Source: Brachionus manjavacas (lineage: Eukaryota > Rotifera > Eurotatoria > Ploima > Brachionidae). From it: 64,000 bases of DNA. This document shows positions 1-10,285 of this stretch, piece by piece (positions within the stretch are counted from its first letter, which is position 1; the number at the start of each line of letters is the position of its first letter). Position numbers and translations under genes: made by a program. The DNA lies in contig JAHQIY010000002.1 of NCBI GenBank assembly GCA_019054805.1, forward strand, positions 2,480,001 through 2,544,000. Direction: 5' to 3'. The notes under the pieces are model-generated. The model worked only from the letters and a program-made list of their open reading frames with translations. It was not told the DNA's origin and did not search any database.

Positions 1-1429
1 AACAAGCTGGAGAAAAGCATCACCAAAGAAATACCCAAGATATTCGATGCTGTTTTTGAGTGCACTCTGACCATGATCAATAGAGATTTTGAAGAGTATC
101 CGGAGCATAGAAAAAATTTTTTCATCCTTCTCCAAGCAGTCAATCAGCACTGTTTTTCGGCTCTGCTTCAAATTCAAGCACCTCAGTTCAAGCTTATTCT
201 TGACTCGATCATTTGGGCGTTTAAGCACACGATGAGAGATGTGGCCGAAATCGGCTTGGAAATTTTGCTCAAATTGCTGATCAACATTCGCGAGCACCAA
301 GAGGCAGCCCAGCAATTCTATCAGTCATTTTACATAGAAATAATGCAGCATGTGTTCGCCGTGGTCACAGACACTTCGCACATAGCTGGTCTCACCTATC
401 ACTCGCAAATACTTGCCCATTTGTTTTCACTTTTGGAGAATAATAATATTTTAGTACCATTGGCTCCTGAGGTCCAAAATCCAGCGCAAAATATCGAATA
501 TGTTCAGCAGCATGTGTTTAACTTGCTCAAGACAGCCTATCCACATCTCCAAGAGTAAGTTTGCTTGTTTGTTTTTAAAATTGATTTTTTTGTTGGCAAA
601 TTGAAGTAGCAGGCCAAATTTAAAAATCAAAACGATCATTTAAAATTTGAAAACTTAATTAATTAATCTAAATGATTTTGATAATTTTTAAAATATAAAT
701 ACTAAACATTACTAGCCATGCTATGTCTAATAATGATCCATAATCAAAATGAAATGGATCAAAATGATTGATTTCTAGTTTATTTGACAAAAACAATCAA
801 TAATAATAATTTAAATAATTCAGAAATTTAAATTCAGAAATTTTATATTCATTCTTTAAAACCAAAATAACTTTATTATTCCACTTTAAACAAATTTTAA
901 ATTTTCAAACATTAAATTTTTTTGTCTCTAGGAGTTTTTTATTTTTAAAATCAATTAAAAAATTTAAACCTTTTTTTTTAAAAAAAAAGAAAATTTTATA
1001 AATGAAAATAAGCTTAATTTAGAATGAAAATAATTGATATAAAAATTACATTTTTTATTTTGATCTTTTGATCTTGATCTCAAACTTCAATTTGCCTTTT
1101 TCTTCCGATTATTTCCCCCTCAATAAAATTGACTGAATAAAGAAATTTAACATTTTTGAGTTTAATTTTGTGTTTTTTTATAAAGTGCTCAAATTCGAAT
1201 TATTATCAAAGGCTTTTTTGATTTGGATCAAAACTTGTCAGCATTTAAAGAACATTTGCGAGATTTTTTGGTGCAGATAAAAGAGTATGCGGGTGATGAT
1301 ACCAGTGACTTGTATTTGGAAGAAAGAGAAGAGGCATTGAGAAAAGCAGCTGATGACAAGCGACGCGTTCAAGAATCAGTGCCCGGAATTTTGAATCCCC
1401 ACGAATTACCAGAAGAAATGCAAGATTAG
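1..1429 (+). CDS. XPO1: Exportin-1 (CRM1), C-terminal part
   Basis: This is the nuclear export receptor that carries leucine-rich NES cargo with RanGTP through nuclear pores. Only the 3' end is present; the gene enters from the left edge in frame at base 1. The two exons are 1-554 and 1186-1429 (TAG). The GTAAGT donor at 555 and the AG acceptor at 1184-1185 join in phase 2 to give a DAQ junction. The protein shows the conserved CRM1 C-terminal HEAT region, including DFEEYPEHR, DSIIWAFKHTMR and VVTDTSH. It ends in AFKEHLRDFLVQIKE and the acidic tail PGILNPHELPEEMQD, which in exportin-1 contributes to autoinhibition. About 265 residues are visible of a protein of roughly 1,070. AATAAA-like signals lie just after the stop, near 1488. 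The match to the animal family is unambiguous. Confidence 0.97.
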
Positions 1430-2528
1430 AAACGCTTTTAAATTACGACAATTTTCTCATGAACGTCAAATTTTGTTTGATCAAATTAATAAATAAATTT
1501 TCTTCTCAATTCAAAGTTCTATTGATTAAAAATTGCTTTAGCAGATTTGTATTTTTTTTTGGAAACGGTTAATTTAATTATTGGCAAGAATTATTTCAGA
1601 GTATAATATAATCCCAAATGTTATAGTAATTTTTTTTCCATCACTCATCACAGTTTCTAATTAATGCTATGAATTTTTTTTTAGATTTTTTTTGAAGAAA
1701 AAAACTTTTTCGTGTAAATAAATTTTTAATTTTATTTTGAAGTTTAACTAATCAAAGAACATCAATAAATTTAAAACTTGTCAGTATTTTAATTTTCTTT
1801 TTACTAAAATATTTGGAAAAATTCTAAAGTTTAAATTGATTAGAATTTTTTGAAAAATTATTTTTAAATTTCATGCTTGATAATTATTTTATTAATTTTT
1901 AAAAGAAAAGACATCCAAAGAATGCTTATACTTTCACTTTATTTTTTGATATTAATGAAAATTTTTTTATTTGACATAAATTCTTACTCATTTTTAACCA
2001 TTTTACATTTTACAGACTTTAAGAACAAACTTGGGTCAGCTTTATTTGACACAACCTAGTAAATATACAATTTGACATTTATCTCTGAAAAAAATGTAAT
2101 TCAGCCTAAATTTAAAGCTTCCAATTTAAATAATGGATAAGAAAATTTTAAACAATTTTCCTAATTAAAATAAATCTTAATAGTTATTTGACATATTAAA
2201 AATTTAAACACTTTAGCTGTCTCATTAAATTATAGTCTATAATCCTATTTATTTTTATCCTAGTTTCCACTCTTTTTCCCATCGATTAATTAAAAATTTT
2301 TGATAGACCGGATTTTTAGAGTAAATTCTCTAGAACAAAAAATTTAAATTAATCTTCAAACCTTTATTAAAAATTGGGTCGAACTTTTGGACTAATTAAG
2401 TTCCAAAACTAGACAAAATGTCATTGAATTTGTGATAAGTTTTATTCTATAATAAATTAAGTATAAAAATTAGTGACCAAATAAAGTTGTCTATCAAATT
2501 TAGTTTATTTAAACTAGAATCATAAATT
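1430..2528. other. Intergenic spacer between convergent genes
   Basis: This is AT-rich sequence between the XPO1 stop and the twinfilin stop. It must hold both 3' untranslated regions. I see only short chance ORFs (for example 1877-2059), homopolymer runs and poly(A)-signal-like hexamers. Confidence 0.6.
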
Positions 2529-3581
2529 TCAACTGCTTAGGTCTGGTCGTGTAACACGTTTTGCTCCTCTTGAGTTTGGACCTTTTGGTTTATCGAATTT
2601 TTTCGAATCAACCACTTTCTTCGGATGCAACTCCTCGATAAAAAAATTCTCATTCAATTCACTTGGTTCACTAATCTCAATTGTCTTGTTAATATCAATA
2701 TCGTAATGAGACTTGATGTATTGAATCATTTCACTTTTTGTGCTCGAATAAATCATTCTTTCTTTTATTGATACCGAAAACCCGGGCATTGAATAAATAA
2801 AAATTACTGACTTGAATCTTTGGTCATCGTGAGTGTGACTAAATCTGAATAAATGAAATCTACCTTTATCTTCTGGTATGCAATTCTTGATGTCTTCTAC
2901 TTTGCTCACATCGTTTAAGGTATATAATCTTTTAGACTGGATTTTTTCTTCTTCTATATTGACAATCAATTGGACATAATTGGAATTTTCCTTTTTAAAA
3001 GCTTCCAGAGCCTGGACAGCTGAATTCTCAATCGGAAACATAACTCCTTGAAGGGTCTTGTGTTTAGTGTCTACATTAATGCGAGTATGGTCTTCATTTT
3101 GTTTCAAAAATTCAATTTCCTCCTCACGATTAGTTAGCGGCGCGGGCGCTTCTTGTGATTTGACATGCTTCAAGTATCCTTCTAAAGAAATTTCATCCTT
3201 AATTGTGGCAAACAGCTCATCAGCTACCTGGCCAGCACCAAATTCCATTTTTAAAGTTGATTTGGTTGATGCATACAACATTTTTTGCTTTACTGTAGCA
3301 AAGTCTGGAGACCAAAGAATTAAAAGCCAAGTGTATCCCGAATTGGTTTTTTCATCCAAGCGGTAGAAAATGTAACATGGTGACTTGGGTTCGATTGATT
3401 CAAGAACAAATTTGTTGAAATCAGTTTGCCAATTTGAATTTTTTACTTCGTGATGGACACTTAGTTCAAGTTCTTCTTTATCATTGATGACCACTTTAAA
3501 CATTCTTGTGTTATCCTGTTTTGCGTGAGCAAAAAAATTGCGCAATTTTTCGTTTGATTTAATACCCGATTGATGGGACAT
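2529..3581 (-). CDS. TWF1: Twinfilin
   Basis: Twinfilin binds ADP-actin monomers, sequesters them, and helps cap and depolymerise filament barbed ends together with capping protein. The single-exon ORF is 350 residues, the usual twinfilin length. Two ADF/cofilin homology domains are visible, at roughly residues 1-140 and 175-315. They carry paired, typical stretches: YASTK in the first domain and RMIYSSTK in the second, each after a strand ending in a W-x-PD-like or SMPGFSV segment. The C-terminal tail is basic (KKVVDSKKFDKPKGP and KRVTRP), as expected for the capping-protein and phosphoinositide-binding tail. The start ATG at 3581 gives a natural N-terminus (MSHQSGI). The gene is convergent with XPO1. 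It is intronless here although most neighbours are split. Twinfilin-1 and twinfilin-2 of vertebrates cannot be told apart in an invertebrate single copy. Confidence 0.93.
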   Translation of the reverse strand: MSHQSGIKSNEKLRNFFAHAKQDNTRMFKVVINDKEELELSVHHEVKNSNWQTDFNKFVLESIEPKSPCYIFYRLDEKTNSGYTWLLILWSPDFATVKQKMLYASTKSTLKMEFGAGQVADELFATIKDEISLEGYLKHVKSQEAPAPLTNREEEIEFLKQNEDHTRINVDTKHKTLQGVMFPIENSAVQALEAFKKENSNYVQLIVNIEEEKIQSKRLYTLNDVSKVEDIKNCIPEDKGRFHLFRFSHTHDDQRFKSVIFIYSMPGFSVSIKERMIYSSTKSEMIQYIKSHYDIDINKTIEISEPSELNENFFIEELHPKKVVDSKKFDKPKGPNSRGAKRVTRPDLSS

Positions 3582-5257
3582 CTTGAAAATATTTTATGTC
3601 TAAAAAATTTTTAGAGTTTTTTGCTTAATTGTTTTTATCACGTTGTTTTAGTAGAGATTTTATAAGATGTTCTTATGACTTAGAAAAATGAAGCTATTTT
3701 ATTTGCTTTTAAGGTCAGATTGATTATTCGGATTCAATATTTAGATAAATAAATGTTGATCGTTTGTGGTTCGGGCACCACAATTGAATAAATGTGTCAA
3801 TTAAGTATTTTCTTAATTAAATATTTGAAGTACTTATTGAATAGGTTCTCTATATCAGTTGAAAAATGAAAAATGAAAATTATCATGAATTTTTTTTTAA
3901 TTATTAATTTTGAAAATTTTATTCAGCAAGTTTAAAATTATGAGAATTTTTTATTTGATTTCAAATTGTGAACGTCAAGAAATGTTCCGAATCAAAATGA
4001 CTTCAGTTTGTGGAGTTTAAATTTGGTTTAAATTACTTTAAATTTTTAGGAAAACTTGGCTTTTAATAGAAATTTTCTTGTAAATTAAAAAAATAATATC
4101 GAATCAATTAATGTTTGAATAGACTATAGATTTCAAAAATATTTCATGATTTGATTATAAAGATGATAATTAAAATTAAAGATAATGTTATATCAATACT
4201 TCAGAAATTTTTTGAACATTATAAATTGAACATTATATTACATTATAAAAGCGATTATCATTTAACCCTCAAGCAAAATTTGATCCGATAATGTCGTGTT
4301 GGAATAAAACAGGAAGGGAAGTGCGCTTTAATCTAATGCTTTAATATTATAAATAATTCGTCAATTTTTATAGCAAATTTAAAATATTAGAATATAATTT
4401 TATTGATTTTCTTTTGGTGATTTATAGTCCTAAGGCTTTTCAAATTGACGAAAATTTTTCAAACGTCAAATAGAAAATGATCAAATGCTTGTAAAAAAAT
4501 AGAATTAAATATTATTTTTTAGAAGAATATGTAAATAATTCAGTTTTTGAAATTAATTCCGGATAAATAAAATTTTTAAATTAATAATTTAGTTTTTGCT
4601 TTAATTCATAATTTTTTATAGGTTATCAATTATAATTAAAAATGGGTCATTGTCAAGAATTAATTATTGAAATGTATCCTAGTGGTGAGCAGTTTTCGAT
4701 GAAGCTATTTACTCATGCAAAAATTTAAACTTCAAGTTAATGTTTTATTTGGAAAAATATAATTTTTTCCATTAGCTATTTAAAAATGATTAATCTATTT
4801 AATTAATAATCGCTTTGAAAAACAATAATGGCAAAGTGTCACAATCACTAAAGGTAAAACACCTACACTTCATTTTTATGAATTTTTATCTTTTATAATT
4901 TTTTATTTTTTATTAACCCATCGCAACGAAACGAACATAATTTATTTTTTTTTTCAAATAAAAGAATCATATAAAATCGGCACTCGTTCATATTCTGTTT
5001 TGAAATTTCGCTCAGGTGAATAAAATACTCCAACGTTAACACAAATGTCTTTTTATGTTAATTTAAAATTTTAGATTAATAAAGGTTTTTTTTTTTCATA
5101 TTTTATTTGCATTAAAAAGGTAAATTGTAAAATTTGCGATTCCTTAGTATTACTAAACTTTCCATAATTTGTAAATTATGAAACTAGAATTGAACTTTTT
5201 TATTTCCTAAGCCAATTTTATATAAAATTTATTTCAGTTCGAAATTTAGATTAAAAT
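3582..5257. other. Divergent spacer with possible 5' UTR exons
   Basis: This spacer separates twinfilin (-) from the membrane-protein gene (+). Three stretches look like spliced leader exons of the latter. One runs from an ATG at 4642 to a GTGAGC donor near 4685. The second lies between AG near 4965 and a GTGAAT donor near 5020. The third starts after the TTTCAG acceptor at about 5236, 21 bases before the main ATG. Joined, they make a short upstream ORF that stops just before the main start. The rest is AT-rich without other signals. Confidence 0.3.
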
Positions 5258-7246
5258 ATGTCTCCCTATGTAATGTTTCTAGGAATTTTTCTTCTCATAA
5301 ATACTATTTGGTGCTCGGACCATGTTGCTCCCAATGAAAACAGTGTGCTTGTTCACTTCATGGACCATAAAAGAAAAGAAGTAAATAAAAACTTAAGATT
5401 CTATAATAGTTGAATTAAAAACTTTTAATAGTTTTTGCAAGTCTTGCCTACGGTAGTGAATGCAATAGCAAAATCAGCAAATGAATTCTGCGAAAATCAG
5501 ACCTCTTCTTGTGGAAATTTGAAAAATTTGTAAAAAGAGTTTTAATTTTTTAAATAAACTTTATTTAATAAATTCAAAAGTAACATTACTTCACGAAACG
5601 TAAAATTTGTCGGGTCAAATGAGAAGGATAAATATCAGGAAGAGACAAGATTTATAATTTCGAACATTTACATTGATAATGAAGGTGCAGAAGAAGAATT
5701 GTCCGTTTTGCCGAAACCAGTAGCTTTAGGTAACAAATTATTTAATTATAAATTTTTATTTTATTATAATTGGTAAATTTTAAATTTTAGAATTTTTTAA
5801 AAAACATCGAAATGACATAGTAAAGGATGGTAAAGTCGAACTAGCTTATATTGATAACGAGCTAGTTTTTCCTCAGCGAAATAATTTGGACAACTATTTG
5901 ATAATTCCAATCTCGTGCGCTTTCTGTGTTCTTCTAATAGTTTTAAACTTGATTTGTCAAATAAAAACGTAAGTTAATAATATATTATTAAATAAAAGCT
6001 TGATTTCTCTGAATACTTTTTAACTAGTTATTTGTTAATTAATTGTATTGCTACTTTTAATCATAAGCTAATCTAGATTTGCATGAACTTATCTTGAGTT
6101 AGAAATTTATAAAGCTCTTTTTATGTAATTAAAAATAACTATAATTAAATATTAACCTATTTATGTGAAATAATTAGAGGAAAGTTTTAATTTAATGAAA
6201 AGTTGAATTAAACATTATCAATTGGATGTTGTGCTCCACTTTGAATAACAATTAGAAATTTCATTCATTAACAAATTTGTAAAACATTTCCCCAGTATTA
6301 TTATTTAAACAAATAAAAATACTGAAGGTGCAGAAGAAAAATTGTCCGTTTTGCCTAAACCAGTAGCTTTATTTAGCTAATTAATTGATGAACCAAAATC
6401 AAATAAAAAATTGGTTATTTCAATGAAAAGAAAAAAATATCTTAAGAAATTTCAAAATTTTATTTGAATAATATTTTTAAAATTCAGAAAAAATGAAAGA
6501 ATTTCTAATTGTTACACAAAAGTTTTATATTTTGATTCTTTTTTTAATTCTGTCTTAATATTGACTCAATCTTAGATATGCTATGTTGCTTTTTTTTACT
6601 TTGGACTTATACTTATGTTACTTTAATTTTTGGTATAAATCAATATTATTTCAATAAATTAAATGAATAATTTATAACAATTTCAAATTGAATGATTTAA
6701 CTGCAATAATTAATAATTTCACTTATTTTAATATTTATTAGTGATCTTTTTTTTCCATTACGTATTTTGTTCTTGTTATTTTGTATTAATTTAGATTCTA
6801 TATAAACATTAACTCTTTTAATATTTATTGTTGATATAATCTTTTAAAAGTTGTTTGACTCTTTCTAACTAGCCTTAGATAAAAATCTTTTTGTCTCTTA
6901 ATATTTTAATAGCGAATAACTAGTTAAGAAAGTGTAGCTTTTAACATTTAATGAATCACATTAACTCGGTCACTAATTTTTTTACTAAAGATCAAAGGTA
7001 TCTAAGCCGAAAAATAAGATTTATAAAAAAGAGCCAGGAACAGTAAATGACGACTCGAGGAACAATCGGGAAGAAAATAAATTTCCATTATTGAATAGAA
7101 ACGAGGAGAGCTATGATGAGCCAGATTCTGCTCGGTACCTCGAGCCTATGCAGCGATTTCCGATTCCGTCGACGCCCATGCTGACAACCGCCAGACAACT
7201 ATCAAACATAAAAACTAATCCACACATGAGATTAACCCAAGTTTAA
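5258..7246 (+). CDS. Single-pass (type I) membrane protein, function unknown
   Basis: I do not recognise this protein. The exons are 5258-5380, 5432-5529, 5581-5729, 5791-5968 and 6991-7246. All junctions are GT-AG, the phases are consistent, and the total is 804 nt (267 residues). The N-terminus is a clear signal peptide (MSPYVMFLGIFLLINTIWC). About 135 luminal or extracellular residues follow, with Cys residues in FCENQTSSCG and an NIT sequon. Then comes one membrane span (IIPISCAFCVLLIVLNLIC). The cytoplasmic tail is hydrophilic and rich in Asn, Arg, Glu and Pro, and ends in MRLTQV. A second possible last exon, with the same entry phase, lies at 9892-10285. The final intron holds a 48-nt near-copy of part of exon 3 at 6324-6371. 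The architecture suggests a receptor-like or adhesion-like surface protein, but no domain family is evident. Confidence 0.75.
5681..5728 (+). repeat. Source copy of a duplicated exon segment
   Basis: These 48 bases lie inside exon 3 of the membrane-protein gene. They recur with only two mismatches at 6324-6371, in the last intron of the same gene and in the same orientation. Confidence 0.9.
6324..6371 (+). repeat. Intronic near-copy of exon 3 segment
   Basis: This is a direct repeat of 5681-5728 (46 of 48 bases identical). It is followed by a TAG-containing sequence and has no donor at the equivalent place, so it looks like a non-functional partial duplication rather than an exon. Confidence 0.85.
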
Positions 7247-7458
7247 AGATATCTCTTTTTTGTGAAAATCTCTCCTTTTCTATATGAGTATTTAGAGCTA
7301 TTTTTTTATCAATTTAGAATAAAACTTTATTAAAAAATAATTTTGTTTCAATTAAAAATTAAAATAAAAAAATAATTTAAATATCGCACAGTGTCAAACA
7401 ACTTTTGATTGATAAAACAGATTAAGTTAATTTTTTTACACTTACACTCTCCAAATTT

Positions 7459-9489
7459 TTATTTTGGACTGGAAGATAGAATTAAAATAGTAGAATTTTC
7501 CATTTGCAAGGCGTCTGTAAGCAGCACTATCTTGGAATTGGTCAAAAAACTCATCCAAGAAAATACAAACTTTTTCTCGTTTCCAAACCAAAAATTTAAC
7601 CGGTTTAATTCATTAAAATTAGAGTCTATATTAAAAATGGACTTTCCGTCCGTGGAGTACAAAAATCCATACGAGTCCAAAGTTAAACATCGCGAGTTAT
7701 TTTTGGCTCCTTTATTTCGATTAGACCGTTTGGGCAACAGAGTCTTAAGGTCGTAGACATTCAATGAGGGAAAATCATCGAATAAACAAATGAGTTCACT
7801 GGAAGAGTTGACCATTTGACGAATATACTGCTGCTCTAGAGTTAGACCGGCATTAATGTAGCATTTTATCAAATCTGTATCCGCTTGGCTTTTAAGATCA
7901 GCTTGTAGACTGATAATACGCTTTGAGCTTCGGTCATAGAAAATTAGGCGACGTTTTCCACTTGTTTTCATTGTTTCCTTAAAAGCCGACTCGTCCTCAA
8001 TCAAATTGAGACAAGTCGGAAATATGCTATCTTCTTGGTCATTTATTTCGTTCAAGTCTAGATACCCATCTAGAAAAACATCCTCTAAGTAATGACTAGT
8101 TTCCATTATATTGAATCTGACTATTCCAAATTTTTTGGTCGACAAGTAAAGATGGTTATTGTCTTCATCTACACAAAAGTCATAAATTCCAAAGTTGAAA
8201 TTTGAGCGAGTTGTGGCATTTTTGCTCGGCAAGTAGGAGTCGAGCTCTTTGACCAACTGGCCATATTCATTGTAAAGCAAAAGCTTGGACTCGTTCAAAT
8301 TATGTGTTTTAAAAATTAGAATAACTATTAAATTTTGGTTGTATTTTAGACTTTTCATGGTCATTGGTTTATAATAGCCAGTTAATTTAAAGTCCATGAA
8401 ATAAACTGAATTGAATCTGGGATCTATGGAAGGACTAGGTATCACCTGCTTTTTAAAATATTCCGAATAGTCACTGTCCAGTCGGGAGACTAGAAAATTT
8501 TTGTTCATCAACTGCTTGACAGTTGGTCTCTCACATGGCTCTACTATTAGACAAGATCTTATTAAATTCTTTAAATCATCTGAGTAAATTACATTGGTCT
8601 CTAGGTTAATTCGTACTTTTTCGGTGCACACATCTGTTATCTTGAACTTATCTTTGACAGCGAAAGCTTTTTTCAAAAATGCCAATTCATATATTATACA
8701 CCCAAAGCTGAACACATCACTTTTGTAAATATATTTTTCGCATATTTTTATTCTTTTATTTATTGTGTCTAAACTAGCATAGGCTAAATGAGAATCGATG
8801 AGCATTCTGAGCTCCGGTGCCATGTAGTAAGGGGTACCCACTTGAGATATATTGACAAGATTATAAATAATTTTCTCCTCTTGTTTGTCATTTTTGTTCA
8901 GGTAATAGTCTGTATCTGATTCACTCGAGTCATTTAAATACTTAATGACGCGGTTTTCGGTTATCGAAGACTCAACGACCAGCTTGGCAAAGCCAAAATC
9001 ACCAATTTTGCACGTTCCTCTCTTGTTATGAATGTAAATATTTTCCGGCTTAAGGTCTCGGTGAATTATTCCGCACTTATGTAAATATTCAATGCCTGTC
9101 AAAATTTGAATGCACCAGTACCATATCAAATTTTCATCCATTATCTTTACCTGCTTTCTATACAAACATATTTTTTCACGTAGGGTACCTCCATCACAGT
9201 ATTCCATTATCCAGTAGACATGGTCATTGTGAATGTAGGAATTAAAATATTTAATTATATTATCGTGGTCTATTTTAAGTATGCTCAGTTTGAATCCCTC
9301 TTCAAGAGCGTATGACCGATTGATGACACTAATTCTGAGGATATATTGGTTTAGATTTATTTCCTTGAGTGCGTATAATTTTTTGTCCGAGTTGGATCGG
9401 ACAAGGTATACTTTGCCAAAGGTTCCTTGACCGATCGAGTGCCGGTTCACTTTGGTGTACTCTTCGCTCCAGTCTTTTGTTTGATGCAT
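7459..9489 (-). CDS. Protein kinase with C-terminal propeller-like region (intronless)
   Basis: This is a 676-residue single-exon ORF. The N-terminal half is a complete, apparently active Ser/Thr kinase domain. It has the glycine loop IGQGTFGKV (about 19-27), Lys42 in YALKEI, a candidate C-helix Glu63/64, the IMEYCDGGTL hinge, the HRDLKPEN catalytic loop with Asp145, DFG at 164-166, and a GTPYYMAPE activation-segment end after an unusually long acidic insert rich in Ser and Asp. The closest general look is NEK-like or other CAMK/NEK-type kinases. I cannot assign a family. Residues from about 370 to 676 contain repeated short beta-strand patterns (for example NNHLYLSTKKFGIVRFN and GFLYSTDGKSIFNI), as in NHL or other beta-propellers; the fold is inferred. 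It is the longest intronless gene in an intron-rich window, which suggests a retrogene. It may be nested inside an intron of the membrane-protein gene. Confidence 0.85.
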   Translation of the reverse strand: MHQTKDWSEEYTKVNRHSIGQGTFGKVYLVRSNSDKKLYALKEINLNQYILRISVINRSYALEEGFKLSILKIDHDNIIKYFNSYIHNDHVYWIMEYCDGGTLREKICLYRKQVKIMDENLIWYWCIQILTGIEYLHKCGIIHRDLKPENIYIHNKRGTCKIGDFGFAKLVVESSITENRVIKYLNDSSESDTDYYLNKNDKQEEKIIYNLVNISQVGTPYYMAPELRMLIDSHLAYASLDTINKRIKICEKYIYKSDVFSFGCIIYELAFLKKAFAVKDKFKITDVCTEKVRINLETNVIYSDDLKNLIRSCLIVEPCERPTVKQLMNKNFLVSRLDSDYSEYFKKQVIPSPSIDPRFNSVYFMDFKLTGYYKPMTMKSLKYNQNLIVILIFKTHNLNESKLLLYNEYGQLVKELDSYLPSKNATTRSNFNFGIYDFCVDEDNNHLYLSTKKFGIVRFNIMETSHYLEDVFLDGYLDLNEINDQEDSIFPTCLNLIEDESAFKETMKTSGKRRLIFYDRSSKRIISLQADLKSQADTDLIKCYINAGLTLEQQYIRQMVNSSSELICLFDDFPSLNVYDLKTLLPKRSNRNKGAKNNSRCLTLDSYGFLYSTDGKSIFNIDSNFNELNRLNFWFGNEKKFVFSWMSFLTNSKIVLLTDALQMENSTILILSSSPK

Positions 9490-9891
9490 TCCGCACGGTA
9501 AACTATACTTGCCTGGTAATTTTGCAATAAATTGCGAATTTGGCAGAAAGTGAATTAATTTATCTAACTTTTGTAAAAAAACGATGTTTATTCTTTTTTT
9601 ATTTTACTATGATCATAAAGAGCAAATTTTTTTTATTTTTGCTACGAAAAATGTGGGTCACTCTAATATATTATTAAAAATTTTTCAATAATTAAGAAAT
9701 TTAGCACCGACTAGATGACTTAAATAATTATCGGTCTTAGGAATTTATGCTAAAATTTCAAAAATAAATTTATCCGAATTGCACTTACTTTTTAAATTTT
9801 TTCCTTCATATTTTTACAGCAATTTTATTTTCTATTTCGTGCTATTTTTTTTTTGATGCCAGAAATTAAAATTAAAATTTCATTATTAAAG
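9490..9891. other. Spacer upstream of the kinase
   Basis: This is AT-rich DNA holding the presumed kinase promoter (minus strand). At its right end it also holds a plus-strand 3' splice site (AG at 9890-9891). Nothing else is recognisable. Confidence 0.5.
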
Positions 9892-10285
9892 ATCTCAAAA
9901 AGAGAAAGAAAGGCTCATAAAAGAAGCCAAAGAATTGAAACCTTTGATCCAAAAGCCAAAAAATCCGAGCTTATATAGCGAGGGTTCGGAAACTAAGCTT
10001 GATAAACCGAATGTTTTGAGCAGACATGATTCGTTTGATCAAAAATTGGACATAAAAAGTGGCGGTAAACGCAGAAAGAAGAACAGAAACATGGTTGCTG
10101 GCAGTGTCGGCTCTGGTATAGGTTCTCCCAGAAATATGGCTGAAAATTTGGAGGATAGTCAGAATAAAAGCTTTTCGGTAAACATAAATGGTGATGTACA
10201 AATTCCTATTACTTATGATCAACGAGCACATGCGGATTCGCGGGTAGCGTACCGATTGGCATCTAATCAAGATAATTTAAAATAA
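9892..10285 (+). CDS. Orphan terminal exon, probable alternative tail of the membrane protein
   Basis: This is an open frame of 131 codons after an AG acceptor, ending in TAA. It has no ATG of its own at the left. The peptide starts with a charged helix (QKEKERLIKEAKELKPLIQKP) and continues with a basic RRKKNR patch, a Gly/Ser-rich turn and an Asp/Asn-rich end. The composition is far from the AT-rich background, so it is very likely coding. I see no upstream exon between it and the kinase. Its entry phase (needs two bases from the left) matches the donor at 5968/5969 of the membrane-protein gene exactly, giving Thr-Ser at the junction just as the 6991 exon does. Spliced this way, the protein would be 313 residues with a different cytoplasmic tail. 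The alternative is a last exon of a gene whose start I missed. Confidence 0.5.

Noticed and set aside
1877-2059. 60-codon ORF between XPO1 and twinfilin
   Set aside because: Ile/Leu/Phe-rich chance frame in the shared 3' flanks; no start context or relatives.
3762-3781. TGTGGTTCGGGCACCACA hairpin considered as tRNA or terminator
   Set aside because: Only a 6-base stem with no cloverleaf arms around it; not a tRNA.
9971-10270. 99-codon minus-strand ORF opposite the 9892 exon
   Set aside because: The plus-strand frame has the charged, disordered-tail character of a real exon and a good acceptor; the minus frame has neither.
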